64,000 nucleotides of DNA. Source: Macrostomum hystrix (lineage: Eukaryota > Platyhelminthes > Macrostomidae). Below, one piece after another: positions 34,541 through 46,016 of the stretch. The stretch covers positions 4,557,001-4,621,000 of the forward strand of contig CATNEN010000033.1 in assembly GCA_950097015.1 (NCBI GenBank), in the 5' to 3' direction. The notes below the pieces were generated by a model. The model was not told the origin of the DNA. It searched no databases and worked only from the letters and a program-made list of their open reading frames with translations. Position 1 is the stretch's first letter, and each line of letters opens with the position of its first letter. The position numbers and the translations under genes were made by a program.

Positions 34541-35984
34541 CGCAAAACTTGTTTTGATCCGCAAACCGTAAAGACGATCTTTTCAATTTCATCCACTCCG
34601 TTGCCAAATGACAATCTATCCTTATATTCAAACTTCGGAGAGCCTCATAGAGTAGTGAGCTTCACAAGTACAACAACAACGACAACGTAAAGGCTAATGT
34701 GACGAATTCGATAGATAATATGGTGTTGCGGTTATCCTACGATGAATTACCAAGCTAGTTTTTTATTCTAAGAGTATTATTAATAAGGGAAGACACGAGG
34801 GCAGGTGGTATAAAATGCAAGGATGAAATACAAAGGGGTCACTCGAGCTCGGTCAGAACTTCCAATTAGTTTTCGAATAGGTCGAATATTAAAATTAATT
34901 TGGTAATTTACATGAAAATACACATAGTAAGGAAAGTAAGATTATACAGATAAATAATAAAGTTACGAAATTAGCTGGAATAAAGTTAATACCTAATTAT
35001 TATTAAAAAAAAAAGTCCAATAATCGATAAAGTGACATCGCCACACTGACTTGATTACAGCGTTAGAAGGTGTCTCGGAGCCTGGGCGCAAACATGCGTG
35101 AGGCGACCGGCAGTGTCCGGGCGCGGGCTTCAACTTGTTGGCATTCGACAAAAATCGTCGGGTGCGAGCCTGCCCTCGCCTGCAGCGTAAGCAGCAGCGG
35201 CTCCTGCATAGAAGGAGCACTCAGCAGTACGGTTCGGAGCGACCGAGGCGGCCTGCCAGCTGAAGTCGCCGGCGGTGCAACAACTCGCTCGGGCAAGCAA
35301 GGCCGGCGCGGTGATAGACTGCCTCATTGGTGGTGTGGTCATAGCCGATTTAAAAGGCAGCGACAGCGTCCGCCGCTTTGACTAGACATTCTAGGGTCTC
35401 CGCCAGCGTCCCCGTTGTTGTGAATTAGTCTTCTGGGCTCACTTATCATTTTGAGTAGCAGCATCTGGGTTTTAAAAGCGCTGGTTAAAAGCACAGTTTA
35501 TATTGAAACGTCCCTAGTCGACAACTCAATTATTTAACTATTTTTGTAAGGCTAAGATTAGGATAATGGAACAAAAATATATTCAAAGCCGGAAAATCTA
35601 ATTACATCTGCTCGTTTCACTCAATCGAAACTATTGCTAAGCTTGGCAGTTTTCTTGACATTTGACGATGTCTAAAAGTAGGATAAAACTGAAAAACTGA
35701 TGGAAGTCATTGTGTTAGAGTCCTGCCAACATTACATGTCAGCCACATTAATTGACATGGCTTGGCTCTTTGCATGAGATTCTACCAAGAACTAACTACC
35801 TATGCCCAGAAAGAACAGCTCCGCTCCCACCTCCTTGAGAGAGAATAGGTAGTTTTCTCTTCAAGGAAAAAACAAAAGAGTGGAAGCATCAGAAGCCTTA
35901 GAAACATGCGTGTTGTGAAGGTCAATTTTCTAAGACCAGTAGGTAGTCAGGCGAATGACTGTGAAGTAGGTTCAATCGGAAATA
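34541..35984. other. AT-rich region with a GC-rich island at 35040-35400
   Basis: Mostly AT-rich. The island at 35040-35400 stands out in base composition and on the minus strand holds a 70-codon ATG frame (35342-35130, Ala-rich with seven Cys). It may be one exon of an unrecognised gene. No splice-joined partner was found, so it is not called as a gene. Confidence 0.35.
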
Positions 35985-36240
35985 GTGTTGCAGGGCTATT
36001 CTATAATATTTAATATCCCACCGCTTTCACTAAAGTTGTTATAGACCTTATTTAATAAATTTAACTTTTATTCTATCGCTGACACGCTGACACCGAAGTT
36101 GTTGCAGGTGGAAATTAACTATCCCACCGCTGCCACCAAAGTTGTACTAGGGCTAAATTTACAATATTTAATAACAGGCTTTTATAAGAAAATCCCACTT
36201 CAGACTCCAAAGTTGTAACGGGGCTATTTTAACAATTTCA
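35985..36240. repeat. Degenerate about 60-110-bp tandem repeat
   Basis: Three to four eroded copies of a block reading tcccaccgct, ccaaagttgt, agggctat and aatatttaata, e.g. near 36017, 36122 and 36185. Much older than the sharp minisatellites. Confidence 0.5.
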
Positions 36241-36410
36241 CTGCTGTTGACTCAATTTAAAAGATATTTGACTGGCGGTCCTTAAATGGGCCGTTTTAGC
36301 TTCTCAAATGGTAGCGTATGTATTTGCACGAGCGGTAACTAGGCAACTGTACACGTTTCCAGTCAATTAGGCGTCCCCGAGATTAGAGTTTAGCAGTTTC
36401 CTTTTTGCAA

Positions 36411-36505
36411 TATTCTTAGTATAATTCTGAGTATGGTTCTGAGTATATTTCCGAGTATAGTCCTGAATATAGTTCTGAGTATAGTTCTGAGTATATTTCT
36501 CACTG
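36411..36505. repeat. Short minisatellite gagtatagttct, about 7 copies
   Basis: Imperfect 11-13-bp units gagtat(a/g)(g/t)ttct. No coding content. Confidence 0.8.
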
Positions 36506-37587
36506 CTAGCCTCTCTTAAAATGAATAACACAATGCAACACTTGAATCTTTTGATTTAAAACACACTTAGAAACTCTTCTTAAACACTTCGAAAACTTCA
36601 ACTTCAGAACACTTTAGTAAACTTTAGCAAGCTCAAACGACTTAAACGACTTAAACGACTTATATTTTCCCAGTCAAAATTGCGGCTATATATACAGTAA
36701 AAAATTAACTTTTGTTTTATTGGCGACTTTTTACATAGTATTATTTACAAGATACAAAATAAAACAAAATATTTCTTTTTGGCGCGTTTTTAAATTTTCT
36801 CTTTTTATTTATTTTTTACATTTTTATAGAAAACGTATTTACAGTAATGAAACTTAAAACTAAAATACACTGTTATAATAGTTTTGAACGAGCTAACAAC
36901 AGTATATTCGTCCTAGTGCCCTTTTTTCAACAAGTTGCGAATGGAAAATTTGGCGATATTTTTACAAAAGACTGAGTGCGTGTCAGGACTCCATCATGAC
37001 CTAACAAGCATAGAAAGTAGTGCAGAGAAGCACGAGCTTGGAATACGAATTTTATCACCAATAGCCGCCTGCAGTCTTGCGGAAAGTCTTAGTTTCGATT
37101 CTGCAATTTGATTAATGGATTATGCTAAATCGAACTCACGGGATATTGACATCGACCACTAGATGTCTAGACCGCTTCTGAATATCACATATTCAATACA
37201 GAGTAACAGCGAATCCAGCAGTTTCTTGTGCTTCAGAGCAATGCTTCGTCTAGAAAGCATCAGATGGAGTATGGTTGAGTATCTGACCTCTTGCTTTTTT
37301 TATGCTAGACTATAAAGCATCGATTGTTAGATTTGTCAACTTCATAGTCGAGAGAAGTGCCATGACAGTGTAGTGACGTTCGCGAAATTTCGATAATAAT
37401 AATTTCAAGAAACTTCTTCGGTAAAGTATACGACTTAAAACTTTAGAATTTTCTATGATTTAATTTCAATGCTCGCATTTACATTATTTCAATGTTTTAT
37501 TCATTATAGTATTATATTAGTACAACAAATGAATAATTCAGAACTAATTAGAATAAATAATTTATACTTGTTTTGTTAAAATGCGCA
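36506..37587. other. Very AT-rich intergenic
   Basis: Includes a small aaacgactt triplet repeat near 36637-36662 and long A/T runs. No gene seen. Confidence 0.5.
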
Positions 37588-37632
37588 GAATTTTCTAGAA
37601 GTTTCCGGCGATGCTCCGTCTGACTATAAATA
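37588..37632 (+). promoter_or_regulatory. Orphan heat-shock promoter (perfect four-pentamer HSE plus TATA)
   Basis: GAAttTTCtaGAAgtTTC at 37588-37605 is a perfect alternating heat-shock element. TATAAATA follows at 37625-37632. Downstream to 37872 is an A/C-rich leader-like stretch without an ATG frame of note, and then a retrotransposon is inserted. No heat-shock coding sequence is seen beyond the insertion. Confidence 0.65.
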
Positions 37633-37872
37633 AACGACGGCCACTGCGGATAATCTTTACGCCTCTCCTTTTCCCCCTTTGACTTGGTTACAAGATCAAT
37701 TACACAAACCAAAAGAACCACCGCCTTGCTCTTAACCTCTTTTACTACTTAAACCCTCTACAACAGAAAAGATTAAGCCAAAAACAGAAAGAGAGAGATA
37801 GTGCCACCAATTATATATGGTTAATTACAGAATCTCTTTTCATGCGCAAAAAATCAAAAAAATTAAAGTATA

Positions 37873-38086
37873 TGTTATGTGTGAGGCAGCGTGGCCAAAT
37901 GAAGAACGGAGCACTGGGTTAGAAGGTTGGAAAAAACGCGAGCCCTCCAAATGCCTGTGCGCACTAATATATATTTTAGTCAGTCAGAGTAAACAACAAC
38001 CCCCGTCCCGGCCTAGACCGGTTCGGACGGACCGACCCCCCAGCCAATCAAAACACTCTAAGGCGGCATGCAAGCCGCATACAACA
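37873..38086 (-). repeat. 3' LTR of the gypsy element
   Basis: 214 bp. Differs from the 5' LTR by a few indels: an extra 8-base agaaggtt duplication, loss of the gcgccacgcg block, one extra g and a 2-base deletion near the end. The divergence shows that insertion was not very recent. Confidence 0.93.
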
Positions 38087-38185
38087 TCACCCCCCTTCGA
38101 AAAGAAAAAGGGGATCAACGCATGGGGGAAAACAACAGTCCTTTGGTGCGCAAAGTTGAACAGTTCATTCCAAGCAAACTGCATA

Positions 38186-41100
38186 TCAACTCGGGCTGAA
38201 CCGATTAGGTGGTCTCCGGATCCGGTTGCCCCGCCTAGGCTGTGGCAGCGGCGTCTCGTTGCCCGCCGGCAGCCTCACCGGTGGCTCCGGCCATGGTGTC
38301 GGCGCCATCAGTGCGCCGAGTCCAACGTCGGCCGCACCATTGTCCGCCGCTGGTGCACTGGGGACGCTGACCAGGTTATCAGAGTGCCATCGCGAGCCGT
38401 CGTCGAGCAGCCAGGACTCGGGGCCCAGCCGCCGAATGATTTGCCGAACGTCGCCCAGCTGTGTCGCCAGCTTGTGAGCAGTCTGTGACCGGCGAACGGT
38501 GGCCGGCACGGTGTCGCCAGCCTGCAGTCGTGAAGTTCGGGCGTCTCGACGACGCCCGAAGAAGGCTAGCCTGGCCTTCTCCTTGTTGGCTTGGACTCGC
38601 CGCTCCGTGGCCTCCGCTGATGTCGCTTTCGATGTCGGCTGGCGGGCTGGCGGATGCCTTGGCTGCACTGGTTGAGTGGCCCTCGGAGCGGCCGGTTGAT
38701 CATCAGCTCGGCAGGCGTCAGGCCCGTGGTCGCATTCGCCGTTGACCGGTAACACTGCAGAAACTCGCAGACCGCCTCCTTGAAGCTGATGCCATCCTTG
38801 AGATGGGCCTTCAGCGACTCCTTCAGCGTACGGTTGAGCCGCTCGGCATTTGAGTTCGACTGCGGATGGTACAGCGAAGTCTTGATGTGCTGCACGCCTC
38901 GGCCGGCCAGGAACTCCTCAAATGCGTGGCTGGTGAACTGGGGCCCGTTGTCGGTCACAATCTTGGATGGTAGCCCCCATCGAGCGAACATGTCTTTGAG
39001 GAAGTCGACGATAACTTCCGTAGTCACCGAAGTCGCAGTTCGAAGCTCGGGCCACTTAGAGTGCAGGTCGATGGCCACGATCGCGAACCGGCTGCTGCCT
39101 GGAGCTTCGTGGATCTCGCCGAAAATGTCCAGCTGAATCGTGTGCCACGGCTCATTCGGCAACTCAGTCACCTGCGCTGGAGCGGCGGGTCGCTTCCACT
39201 TCTCGGCGAGGCAGCAGCTGATGCAGGACTTGGCCATTTTCTCCAGTTGAGCGTCTATTCCTGGCCACGAGACGGTGTCGCGGGCTCGGTGCTTCATCTT
39301 GACGATGCCGCAGTGCCCCTGGTGGATCAGTGCGAGTGCCGTAGCGCGCAAGCTCTCGGGCACGACTGCGCGATTACCGCGAAACAGGAAGTTGCCGATT
39401 GTTGACATTTCATCGCTGAGCTTGAAGAAGATTTTCTCCTCTTTGGTTGGCGGCACCTTCCAGCCGGAACGCAGCTTCGCGGAGACGCTGGTGATAAGCG
39501 GGTCGTCCTTGGAGTGCTTGTCGAGTAGCTCGGCTGACAGGACGCCGTCAAGCACCTGGTGGATGTCGGCCATCTGCAGGTCGTCGCCATCGCCGTCGGA
39601 TGAGTCCGGTGGTCTCTCGCGGCGCGACAGAAAGTCTGGGACGACATTGTCCTTTCCTGGCTTGTACTCGACGATGTAGTTGTACTGCAGGAGCCGGTCG
39701 TTCCATCGGTGGATGCGTAGCGGCTTGTGTCCGGTGCCCTGGGTGCACAGCAGCGCCTTCAGCGCTGAATGGTCGGTGCGCAGAGTCAGCCGTCTGCCGT
39801 AGGTGTAGATGTGCCACCGCTCGAGGGCCCAGATGCACACCAGAGCCTCCTTCTCGCTTGCCGAATACCGGGACTCCGTGGGTGTCAGTGCTCGCGATGC
39901 GTAGGCGACCGGCTTCTCCGAATCACCGACACGTTGGAGCAGCACCGCACCAAGCGCGTAGTCGGAGGCGTTGCACTCAACGATGGTCTCGGCGTTGCAG
40001 TCGAAGTGGCTGAGTACCGGCAGGCTCGACAGCTGTCGCTTGAGCTCGACAAAAGCTGTGTCGCACTCGCTCGTCCAGCGGAAAACGGAGTCTTTCTTGA
40101 GCAGCTATCGCAGCGGCCTCGCAGTCTTGGCGAAGTCGGGGATGAACTTAGCGAAGCAGTTGACGGTTGCCAGGAACGAAGAAACGGCTCGTGCTGTTGT
40201 CGGTGCCGGGATGCTGAGCACGTCCTCGACATTGGACTTGGACGGTCGAACTCCGTCGGCAGAGATCCTGCAGCCCAGGAAGATGATCTCCGGGACGCCG
40301 ATCTGACACTTCTCCCTCTTCAACACGTCAACCCGTTGTCGCTCAGTCGTTGGAGTACCGCTAGGAGTCGCTCGCTGTGCTCATCGGAGTTGACGCCGTG
40401 AATGACGATGTCGTCCACCGAGTGTCGGACACCCTTGATGTCGGCCAGGATCGTTGACAGGATTTTCTGGAAGCAGGCGCCGGAACTGGACATGCCGAAT
40501 GGGACTCTCGTGAACTGGTAGAGACCACAGTGAGTGATGAACGCAGTCAGCTGCCTGCTGCCTGGGTGCAGCGGGATTTGAAGGTAGCTCTGCTTCAGGT
40601 CCAGCTTGGTGAACACCTGGGCGCCCGCTGACTCGGCGGCCAGCTCCTCCTGCGTTGGCACGGCGAACTTGTCTGGGTTGATGGCCTGGTTGCAGTTTCG
40701 CAGGTCGCCGTTCTTCTTGGAGACTACCAAGTTCGACACCCAAGGAGACGCGTCGATCTTCTCTATGACACCTGCGGCCTCCATCTTGTTTAGTTCGTCC
40801 TTCACGCGGTCCTGCAGCGCAAGTGGCACCCGGCGCAGCGGCTCGACCGTTGGCGTCGCATCCTGGCGCATCAGCGGCCTGTGGCAGAACTTCTTGGCCA
40901 TGCCGATGCCGTTGAATATGCGTGGGAACTCCTCTGCGATGTCCTCGACGCTGCTGATCGTGTTGACTCGGATCGAGAAACCCAGCTTTTCCATGCTGTC
41001 GATACCAAGGATGTTGGCACCTCGTCGAGTGATGAAAAATCGGCAGACTGCAGACTTGCCATGGTGCGCGACCCGCAGCTCGGCCGTCCCCAGAACCTCG

Positions 41101-42122
41101 ATTGCTGATCCGGTGTAAGAGAATAGCTGCTTGTGGGTCGGCGTGATGACAAGTTGCTTCGGAAGTCGCTTTACGGTCTTCTCGTTGATGATGTTGACCC
41201 TTGAGCCGGTGTCCAACAAGAGTTTGACGTCGATTTCAGCAATGCTGCAGTCTACGAAGCTTAAAAGAGATGCGTCGCCCTGAATTGCAGACACCTCAAA
41301 TGGCTCATTGTCGTCGTCGTCATCCTTGACGGTGCGGACCTTACGTCGCTGTCGGAAACATGACTTAAAATGACCGACCCGGTGGCAGTGCAGGCAGGAC
41401 TTGTCCTTCGCTGGACACTCAAGGGCGCGGGCAGCGTGCCCAGCCATTCTGCAGTTGCCGCATCGCGCGTCCGAGCTAGACTTCTGCGGCATCGCATGCT
41501 TGGGTCCTTTGCGTGGCGGACGCTGGCTGATCTTCTGGATGCGGGACTCCAGCTCCTTGTCGTTCTTGCCGTCGCTCAGGTTCTTGGTATCGTTGATGGC
41601 GGATTCAACTTGAATCGCTAGGGCTGTGGCTGTCTCCAGCTCGAGCACCTTCTCCATGAGCAGTCGCTCTCTGATGAACGGTGAATGGGTCTTCTCTATG
41701 ATCTGGTCCCTGATTATCTGGTCTTGAAGAGCGCCGTATTCGCAGTCTGCTGCGAGTTCGCGAAGGGCGTCAACGAACCGGCTGATCGGCTCGCCAGACA
41801 TCTGGGCGCGTGATTTGAATCTGAAGCGGTTGCTGATGGTGCTATGCGACTGGCCGAAGATCGTCTTCAGCTCTTTCACCAGCTTGTCGAAGGTGTCGAC
41901 GTTTGCCGTTGGCAGATTCCTCCTCAGCGTGTAGATTCGCTGGCCCTCCTCGCCAAGCAGATGGATGAGAATCGCCTTCTTGCGTGCGTCCGATGCTTCG
42001 TTAAGGTCCAAGGCCTCCAGGTAGATCTTGAATCCTTCGATCCAACGATTCCAATGCGTGTGTGGCTGTCCTGGGTGGGCGAGAAACAAGCGTGGCTCGG
42101 AAATGCTCAGGCTGGTCGCCAT
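38186..42122 (-). pseudogene. Gag-Pol of the gypsy element, disrupted by two frameshifts and a stop
   Basis: First frame 42122-40320: Gag, two zinc-knuckle-like motifs (CGNC...GH...C and CLHC...GH...C, 41465-41360), protease LLDTGS (near 41200) and RT (KLDLKQSYLQIP near 40590; catalytic VDDIV near 40412). A frameshift near 40320 moves reading to a second frame, which is cut by TAG at 40105-40107. It then continues in the same frame through RNase H (LRTDHSAL near 39770) and integrase (HQG...HR...CISCC zinc finger near 39230-39320; VTDNGPQF near 38945; the following acidic residue within SNAERLNRTL). A second frameshift near 38670-38740 precedes the tail. The element cannot make an intact polyprotein. 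The frame is open into the LTR, and the first good ATG uses the last LTR base. Pol wording resembles Mag/K02A2.6-type elements. Confidence 0.9.
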
Positions 42123-42339
42123 GTTATGTGTGAGGCAGCGTGGCCAAATGAAGAACGGAGCACTGGGTTGGAAAAAACGCGAGCCCTCCAAAGGCCTGTG
42201 CGCACTAATATATATTTTAGTCAGTCAGAGTAAACAACAACCCCCGTCCCGGCCTAGACCGGTTCGGACGACCGACCCCCCAGCCAATCAAAACGCGCCA
42301 CGCGCACTCTAAGGCGGCATGCAAGCCGCATACACAACA
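42122..42339 (-). repeat. 5' LTR of the gypsy element
   Basis: 218 bp, direct copy of 37873-38086. Contains atatatatttta that may act as the promoter TATA in the opposite orientation. Confidence 0.93.
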
Positions 42340-42344
42340 GTATA

Positions 42345-42696
42345 TAGTCCCTAAAACCAAGCATTTTTTAGAGTAAAGACTGTGCCACTAAGCTAGACCA
42401 AAACACTATTTTTAATAAGCACTCATTTGCTTATCAAGTTAATCACAATAAAAACATGTCATTTGCTAGCAGTGGGAACGAGACTTACAAGAAGCGTACA
42501 ATAAATATACATTTTATTGTGATTAAATGAATTTGTTTCTAAACAGAAAAGTCAAAATGTGCCCATGGAAACAAATAAATTTAGGTAAAAGAGTTTACAG
42601 CATATAAGTAGCTCGTATGTACTGGTCTTCATTTAGATGGCAGCTCATTTGTTCACGTCCTTTCATGTCCTTAAAGCCAGCAGACACGAGACACTT
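42345..42696. other. 3' flank of FReD gene B
   Basis: AT-rich unique sequence between the retrotransposon and FReD B. No gene seen. Confidence 0.5.
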
Positions 42697-43901
42697 CTAA
42701 GCTCCCACCTGCAGCATCATCCGCATGGCGCGCAGAGTTTTGTAGCTCCCAATGCAATTCGTGGCCATGTAGTTGGCGTTTGTGGCTCCCGGAGTCTGAC
42801 TGGGTGGGTACTGACCATTCGGGTTGGAGTTCATGCAGCAAGACCACCAGTATCCGCCACTTCCCCAGTTGGTGCTGCAGATAAGAGAACACCCGTCGTT
42901 GTCTCTGTCAAGTGTGGAGAATTTTTGTCCTCGAGCCGACGACAGGTAATCACAGTTGATGGTAGAGTTTGCAACTACCAGACTGCCTACGCTCAGAGTG
43001 TAGTTTCCAGTGGAAGCACCGACAGAGAGTCCCGGATACTCGAAGACAAAGAACTCGCCTTCGGCCGTCACAATTTCGATTCTGGCGTTGGCAGAGCTGG
43101 TCGCCGTAAAATTGCGTATCCTTTCCAAGCCTAGGAACGCGATTATTCAAAAGAAATCGAAACAATAGTTTAGCTTCCACTTGTTCTTTTTAAGTTATAT
43201 GTCTTATTTTTACTTGACTCACCGATCCAGAACTCAGTCGCATTGCCAAACCCACTGACATACTCATTCCAGGTCCTGTTGAAGGCAATCTGACCTGTCT
43301 GCCTTTGCTGGAACACCCAAAAAGTCCTGCCTTCAATCTGCTGCTGGTATCCTGGACCCACAACTGGCATAAGCATCGGGTTGCTTGACGTCGTGATAAC
43401 TTGGATTGAAGTGCTCCGGCTTGTTGTTGCAGTTGTCGTAGTAGTGGTTGAGATTGATGTGGTACTTGCTGCAGCCATTGAGCGATCGAAAGTCAATGTA
43501 AAAATACAGTTTTTTTAGATTACAAGGAATGCAAGAAATGAGCACAAGTGATCTTACCCGACTCGACTCGCTTCCTGAACACAGACGCTACACCGAATCC
43601 GACGCAGTCAGCGCTGTCAGACAGTGCGCAGACTCCGTTGATGAAGCTGTAGGAGAGGCTGCTGTCTGCCTGAGAGCATTTCACAGCGCACTCTATGTCG
43701 CTACGAGCGCTCACAGTGACTGTGATGGCTGAGCAGCTCGAGTTGACTGAGACTGAGTCGAATATTTCTGCTGTTGTGGGGCGAATCAAGAGCTGCGATG
43801 TAACAATGGAACGTCTAGTTTTGAATTGCGTTCGAAAACTCACCTTTGGTTGGTGCAATAGCTGCGCAAAACACAAGAATAAGCGCTAGAATTTTTTTCA
43901 T
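42697..43901 (-). CDS. Secreted fibrinogen-related protein (FReD) B
   Basis: Minus-strand exons 43901-43844, 43770-43558, 43468-43223 and 43130-42697, all phase 1, give about 316 residues. Signal peptide MKKILALILVFCAAIAPTK, then the same PAN-like exon, Thr-rich linker and fibrinogen domain as copy A. Exon lengths match A exactly for exons 1-3 (58, 213, 246). Exon 4 differs: calcium site LDRDNDGCSLIC, pocket segment NWGSGGYWWSCCMNSNPNG with an extra Cys, and a C-terminus extended to QVGA. A/B identity is nearly complete across exons 2-3 and the intron between (one 5-base indel). It falls away in intron 3, exon 1 and the second half of exon 4. A donor-like GTGAGT at 44395 may end a 5' non-coding exon. 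Confidence 0.85.
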
Positions 43902-45681
43902 TCCGATGCCTTTTAAATCAAAATGCTTTCTTGCTACGAGCTATTAGCAAACATTCTTACAAATTAAATAGCTTCTAGTCTGCTATGGCAACGAAAATAT
44001 ACAACAGGGATCGCGCATCCCTTGCAGTTGTTTCCATTCTTTTCGTTTTCCCCAGAGTTGAGCAGAGCCAGCTCAAGGCAATCGATTGCAGCTTCTTTTG
44101 CGTTGGTGCTTGGGGCTTGCTTGACGCTCACCTGAAGACAGCAACCCAGCAACTGAGAATGTGTCTAGTTAAGTGAGAAGCTTGCTAATTCCTCACTGGG
44201 AGTAAAAAGCCAACAACAATCTTTGTCTGAAAGAGCAGCTTTGTCATTGTTTTGGTAGAGCCTGCTCTGCTGTCTCTAAAACTCTGCTGGCTCTCGTATG
44301 ATGAGTGGTCCGCAGTTTGTTTGGGATTCTTGAAGTGTTGCAATGACGGCTGCTTGACAAGTGAAATCTTAAAATGTAGTTTCTAGACTCACCTCTGCGA
44401 AGTGGAGCAGAAGGTTTGCCAAGCTTGTGCATTGCGCGACTGTTTTAATGCGTTGCAGTGAACTCGAGAGCTCATCGACCTCATGTCATTGTTCGCTCGA
44501 ACGAGCGCGGTTGCGTGGCTTCTTTGTCTTGCCGACCGATAACTTCCGGGAAAAATGGAAATAACTTTACAATAACTTCCAACTGGAATAACTTCCAGTT
44601 GTTTCATTAGATTCAACTCAGTCAGCAAAAGTTATATAGTAAATTAATTAGATTGGTACGACGATTTAAAGCAAGATGGGCGGGAAAATTGAACGAGGAG
44701 CACTTTAGAAAGTGCAACTGCATGTACTATTATAGTGAACTTTCTTCGTCTTCAGGCTGTGTTAAAGTCTGCCTGAACGTCTGCCTGAGCGGCGTGAGCG
44801 GGGTTCTGTGTCCTCAGGATTGCGCGACTCCGGGCTCTGGTGTCTCTGCGGTTCATCGGGCCAGATATAAAAATAGTAATATCGAGAGACACACGAGTAT
44901 AGTGACATAGCGCAGAGGACATCATGGCAATACCTCATATGAAGAGCTGAGGTCATCACAATATGCCATACTCGAATATGCAAAGCTCGAAAGTCGACTT
45001 GTTTTTTGAAATACTCGTAAACTATTGACGGAGACACGTACTGCTGATCTCAGCATCATAATCTCAGGTGGCTAATTAACTGGAAAAATACCATGGAAGG
45101 ATATTTTAAATACATATTTTTTTCTTATTTACAAAAATATTCAACCAATCGCTATGAAAGTCCAGGACACAACAAAACTTTTTCCGCTCTATATACGATA
45201 AAAAACTTCCAGAATAACAAAACATCGATATTATCGAGATTTTCGACGATTGTCATCAGAGCATTCTAGAGACATTCTAGAGACATGGTGTTCTCAACAT
45301 ACGAATAGTAAAGACGCAAAAGGAAAGTTGTAAAATAAACAGACAGATCAGAAGGAAACAGTCAGCAGCGCGACTATAGCATTTGAGATAATTTCTTAGA
45401 GGAAAAATATTTGGACAAAACAGTCAGTAAAGACAGTCAAGTGGAGCAGTGCGATTTAGACTGAGTCTGTTGCTTCACAGTAGAGTGGCGTGCATATTTT
45501 GTGAAACAGAATTTCTCATTTGCTCGTAGCTCGTTGCTCGTATTTAGCTTTATGACATATATTAGACGAGAGAACAAGAAATCTAAAACTGGGAAAACGT
45601 TCAAATGTTAAGATTTATAAAATGTAAAATACTCGTAATATAGAGGATATCGATATTTTTTTCTCGTCAGGCATTTGCTGC
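43902..45681. other. Intergenic between FReD B and fragment C
   Basis: Unique, AT-rich. A minus-strand frame at 44628-44389 ending in a consensus donor could be an upstream exon of FReD B but has no recognised domain. A small tattctagagaca duplication is at 45264-45285. Nothing else seen. Confidence 0.4.
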
Positions 45682-46016
45682 TCACGCCTGCAGCATCATC
45701 CGCATGGCGCGCAGAGTTTTGTAGCTCCCAATGCAAATGGTAGCCATGTACTTGGAGTTGGTAGCACCAGCAGTAAGGACAGGAGGGTACTGACCGTTCG
45801 GGTCGGAGTTCATGCAGCTGTTGCACCAGTATCCGCCACTCCCATTTGATGAGCTGCAGCTCGTAGAGGAAGCGTCATTGTCCTTGTCAATAGTTGAGAA
45901 CGGCCGTCCTCGAGCCGTCGACAGGTAATCACAGTTGATGGTAGAGTTTGCAACTAACAGACTGCCGACGCTCAGAGCGTAGTTTCCAGTGGAAGCACCG
46001 ACAGAGAATCCCGGAT
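45682..46016 (-). pseudogene. Fibrinogen-related copy C, 5'-truncated terminal exon
   Basis: Homologous to the last exon of FReD A (including its stop at 45682-45684) but homology ends abruptly at 46016 in a repeated tcccgga. No exons 1-3 are found upstream. The retained part is open. It has diverged in the ligand-pocket segment (YWCNSCMNSDPNG against YWWSSCMNSNPNG in A). Most simply a dead fragment of a third duplicate; it could be captured by an unrecognised upstream exon. Confidence 0.8.

Larger units (their letters stand above)
37873..42339 (-). mobile_element. Ty3/gypsy LTR retrotransposon, 4.47 kb, full length but broken
   Basis: Bounded by two LTRs in direct orientation and flanked by a 5-bp target duplication GTATA (37868-37872 and 42340-42344). 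On the minus strand the LTR begins TGTTG and ends TAACA. The internal region starts TGGCGACC next to the 5' LTR, a primer-binding site candidate; the first eight bases match those used by tRNA-Arg-primed elements, the rest does not obviously. It ends with a purine tract (GAAGGGGGGTGATG) next to the 3' LTR. The domain order protease-RT-RNase H-integrase is that of Ty3/gypsy. It sits between FReD copies A and B, 240 bp after an orphan heat-shock promoter. No envelope-like frame. Confidence 0.93.

Noticed and set aside
38186-42122. Intact, possibly active retrotransposon
   Set aside because: Two frameshifts, one in-frame stop and LTR indels.
43520-43876. 118-codon minus-strand frame read continuously through FReD B exon 1-2
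   Set aside because: It crosses a phase-1 intron with clear GT-AG ends; the spliced model matches copy A exactly in exon lengths.
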